The notes beneath the pieces are model-generated. The model searched no databases. It saw only the letters and a list, made by a program, of their open reading frames with translations, and had not been told where the DNA came from. The translations under genes were made by a program, and so were the position numbers. Shown here one piece after another: positions 33,024-34,658 of a stretch of 34,658 nt of DNA. The stretch lies in contig CAZXAU010000022.1 in assembly GCA_964638675.1 (NCBI GenBank), forward strand, positions 1 through 34,658, given 5' to 3'. Every line of letters begins with the position of its first letter. Position 1 is the stretch's first letter. The DNA is from SIG714 sp964638675 (lineage in GTDB: Bacteria; Bacillota; Clostridia; Oscillospirales; CAG-272).

Positions 33024-33890
33024 ATGGACAATATTTCCGGAATTCAAAGGGCGCTGGATTATGTGGAAGCACATCTGACAGACGAAATTGATTTTGAAAT
33101 GATTGCAAAACAGGCGCATTTTTCCAGCTTTTATTTTCAAAAACTTTTTTCTGTTCTGTGCGGTTTTACCCTTGGAGATTACATTCGTATGCGCCGATTG
33201 TCGGTTGCAGGGGAACAACTTGTGAAAAGCCAAAGAAAGGTGATTGACGTCGCGCTGGACTTTGGATATGAGACACCCGAGAGCTTTACCCGGGCTTTCA
33301 GCAAATTTCACGGCATTACACCTGTGCAGGCAAGAAACGGCGGGAATATCAAGTCTTTCTCCAGACTCTCCGTAAAACTGATTTTAAACGGAGGCAATAC
33401 CATGAATTACAGGATTGAAAGATTAGAAAAAACAAAGGTAATCTGCAAACGGCAGGAATTTTGCAAACAGCAGGAACTGACCACAAAAGAAATCTCGGCA
33501 TTTTGGGCAAAATGCAGTGCGGATGGAACGATTTCCACAATCTGTTCCTTTATTCCCGAGCATCCGGTCCTGCAAGGCGTGCTTGGCATCAACTTTATGG
33601 ATGAGGGCAATGATGAGAGATTTCCTTACGGAATCGGTGCCGAATACAACGGAAATTTGCCAGTCCCCGAAGGTTTTGAGGTCATTACGATTCCCGACCA
33701 TGACTATGCGGTCTTTACCGTAAAAGGCAAGATGCCGGATGCTTTTGTGGAAACCTATCGGCAGATCTGTACCGAGTTTTTCCCGCAGAGCGAATATGAA
33801 TACGGACAAGGAATCGAATTTGAGGTGTACCCATCTGCCGATACGCAAAATCCAGATTATACATGTGAAATCTGGGTTTCGGTAAAATAA
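33024..33890 (+). CDS. AraC family regulator with GyrI-like effector domain
   Basis: A 288-residue regulator with the reversed layout of the Rob/SoxS-like group. Residues 1-105 hold two helix-turn-helix motifs (FEMIAKQAHFSSFYFQKLFS; VALDFGYETPESFTRAFSKFHGITPVQAR), and residues 125-288 form a GyrI/SOUL-like effector-binding domain (YRIERLEKTKVICKR ... YAVFTVKGKMPDAFVETYRQ ... GIEFEVYP). Such proteins bind small hydrophobic molecules and control efflux or stress genes. It has a ggaggtgag ribosome-binding site; no convincing -35 box was found upstream. It is probably monocistronic. Confidence 0.92.
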   Translation: MDNISGIQRALDYVEAHLTDEIDFEMIAKQAHFSSFYFQKLFSVLCGFTLGDYIRMRRLSVAGEQLVKSQRKVIDVALDFGYETPESFTRAFSKFHGITPVQARNGGNIKSFSRLSVKLILNGGNTMNYRIERLEKTKVICKRQEFCKQQELTTKEISAFWAKCSADGTISTICSFIPEHPVLQGVLGINFMDEGNDERFPYGIGAEYNGNLPVPEGFEVITIPDHDYAVFTVKGKMPDAFVETYRQICTEFFPQSEYEYGQGIEFEVYPSADTQNPDYTCEIWVSVK

Positions 33891-34052
33891 ACTTCTCAAA
33901 AGTGCTTATTTCATAAGAAGAACAAAGCAAAGGTATGATGGACTCTCGATCTACTTATGATATATGACTTTTCTGATAACTATTCCGTATATCGCTGGAC
34001 TTTTAAAACCTCTTGTGATATTGTATTGTGCCACAGGAGGTGTGGATTTTTT

Positions 34053-34343
34053 ATGGAAATACTGAAAGAACTATGGTACGGCAACATACAACCGAACGAA
34101 TTCCCGCGGGATCGGAGCGAGGAACGGCAGAAACTGATCAAACTGTTGTCCTGACACGGCGATACCCTCGACACGATGCTGACAGAGGAACAAAAGACGG
34201 TGCTGGACAAATATCGGGAATGCCATACGGAACTGTCATGCCTTGACGAATGCGAGGTGTTCATCCAAGGATTTCGGCTCGGCATGATGATTGCGGTTGA
34301 AGTCCTGCGCGACGGCGATAAGACAATCCCTGCTCTGAAATAA
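34053..34343 (+). pseudogene. DUF6809-like protein interrupted by an in-frame opal codon
   Basis: From ATG 34053 (after aggagg) the frame reads MEILKELWYGNIQPNEFPRD and on to residue 33, meets TGA at 34152-34154, and continues in frame for 62 residues (DTMLTEEQKTVLDKYRECHT; CEVFIQGFRLGMMIAVEVLR) to TAA. The two parts together give a ~96-residue protein of normal length for the small DUF6809 family, common in Bacillota integrative elements, function unknown. The stop stands where an Arg codon (CGA to TGA) would be plausible. Translation could restart at ATG 34179, but no ribosome-binding site is seen there. Confidence 0.7.
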
Positions 34344-34366
34344 TTATCAAAAAACTGTATCCATAA

Positions 34367-34425
34367 AATCAAAGCACCATTTTGGTGCTTTGATTCAGCC
34401 TGCGTTATTTAACGCAGGTCTTTTT
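34367..34425 (+). terminator. Double-hairpin terminator
   Basis: Stem aatcaaagcacc (34367-34378) with ggtgctttgatt (34384-34395), then a second stem cctgcgtta/taacgcagg (34399-34418) followed by tcttttt. The second hairpin plus T-run is a good Rho-independent terminator for the DUF6809 relic. Confidence 0.8.
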
Positions 34426-34477
34426 GTCGTGCCCAAAAATTAAATGTTGCTCCCATAATCGAAAGGAGATGATATCT

Positions 34478-34531
34478 ATGCTTAAAAGAAAAAATAACCT
34501 CAAAAAAACAAAAAGAAAGGATTTTACATGA
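34478..34531 (+). CDS. 17-codon basic ORF, possible leader peptide
   Basis: ATG 34478 follows a very strong ribosome-binding site (gaaaggag, 9 bases upstream). The product would be MLKRKNNLKKTKRKDFT, with nine Lys or Arg in 17 residues. Its stop overlaps the next start codon (ATGA at 34528-34531), a layout typical of translational coupling. No family can be assigned to something so short. Confidence 0.4.
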   Translation: MLKRKNNLKKTKRKDFT

Positions 34532-34658
34532 CACAAATAACAGAAAAACTTGCTGTCATAGGCAGCGAAACCTTTTGCTCCGGAAGAAAACGGCGTTTTC
34601 TTTGAGAGCCGCCGCAGTAACGGAAAACGCTATCTCTCTCTTTCTGCCGATCCCCCAA
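34528..34658 (+). pseudogene. Frameshifted gene start at the window edge
   Basis: ATG 34528 opens a frame of 25 residues (MTQITEKLAVIGSETFCSGR, then KRRFL) ending at a TGA near 34603-34605. A second frame, open from 34562 to the end of the window, reads PFAPEENGVFFESRRSNGKR and continues into YLSLSADPP, which looks like real protein, while its upstream part has a stop at 34559. The two pieces probably belong to one gene with a one-base frameshift between about 34562 and 34575. The family is not recognised and the 3' part lies outside the window. Confidence 0.45.

Noticed and set aside
23991..34154. Reassigned stop codons in this organism
   Set aside because: TAG, TGA and TAA all end well-defined genes in the window, so the two in-frame stops are better explained as local mutations.

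Overview
The window looks like chromosomal DNA of a low-to-mid GC Bacillota, most likely an Oscillospiraceae/Ruminococcus-type gut bacterium. This rests on strong Shine-Dalgarno sites, near-consensus sigma-A promoters with 17-base spacers, Firmicutes-type lipoboxes, RecD2 rather than RecBCD, a ferredoxin-tailed aldo/keto reductase cluster and a DUF6809 relic. The genus is inference. No rRNA, complete tRNA, CRISPR array or intact transposase gene was found.

Layout. (1) 1-6.9 kb, plus strand: a LURP-one-like protein, an unrecognised 148-aa protein and a giant 1759-aa DUF5724/DUF4132 (MolR/YehI-like) protein. The first two genes sit between two copies, in inverted orientation, of a ~115-base structured repeat, and the second copy runs up to the start codon of the giant gene. 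(2) 7.0-7.25 kb: a MITE-like palindromic repeat. (3) 7.4-15.0 kb, minus strand: GNAT acetyltransferase, APH-type phosphotransferase, TfoX-N protein, metallo-beta-lactamase-fold hydrolase, then an apparent operon of a small membrane ORF, recD2, comF and rlmD. (4) 15.3-20.9 kb, plus strand: RlaP-type nucleotidyltransferase, LysR regulator, then a redox operon of MerR regulator, flavodoxin lipoprotein, cupin, carboxymuconolactone-decarboxylase-like protein, second flavodoxin and Fe-S aldo/keto reductase. A phosphoribosyltransferase follows, facing a cyclophilin-like lipoprotein across a shared terminator. (5) 22.5-34.6 kb: an accessory island. It opens with a degenerate 3' end of a tRNA-Ser and a large hairpin, then carries a polymerase-beta-type nucleotidyltransferase, an XRE regulator broken by an amber codon, and a type I restriction-modification operon with two unrecognised extra genes (hsdM - 304-aa gene - hsdS - 216-aa three-helix membrane protein - hsdR). 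A 78-aa ORF, a low-molecular-weight phosphatase, a Bcp peroxiredoxin, an AraC regulator, a DUF6809 pseudogene and a frameshifted fragment at the edge complete it.

How the genes work together. The redox operon appears to pair cytoplasmic and membrane-anchored flavodoxins with an Fe-S aldo/keto reductase under two regulators. The type I system has the core R, M and S subunits; its S subunit carries three perfect 12-base (TAEL-type) repeats of the kind known to change target spacing in EcoR124. The two inserted genes are the best candidates here for undescribed accessory parts of a defence system. Three broken reading frames within 11 kb suggest the island is an old, decaying integrated element.
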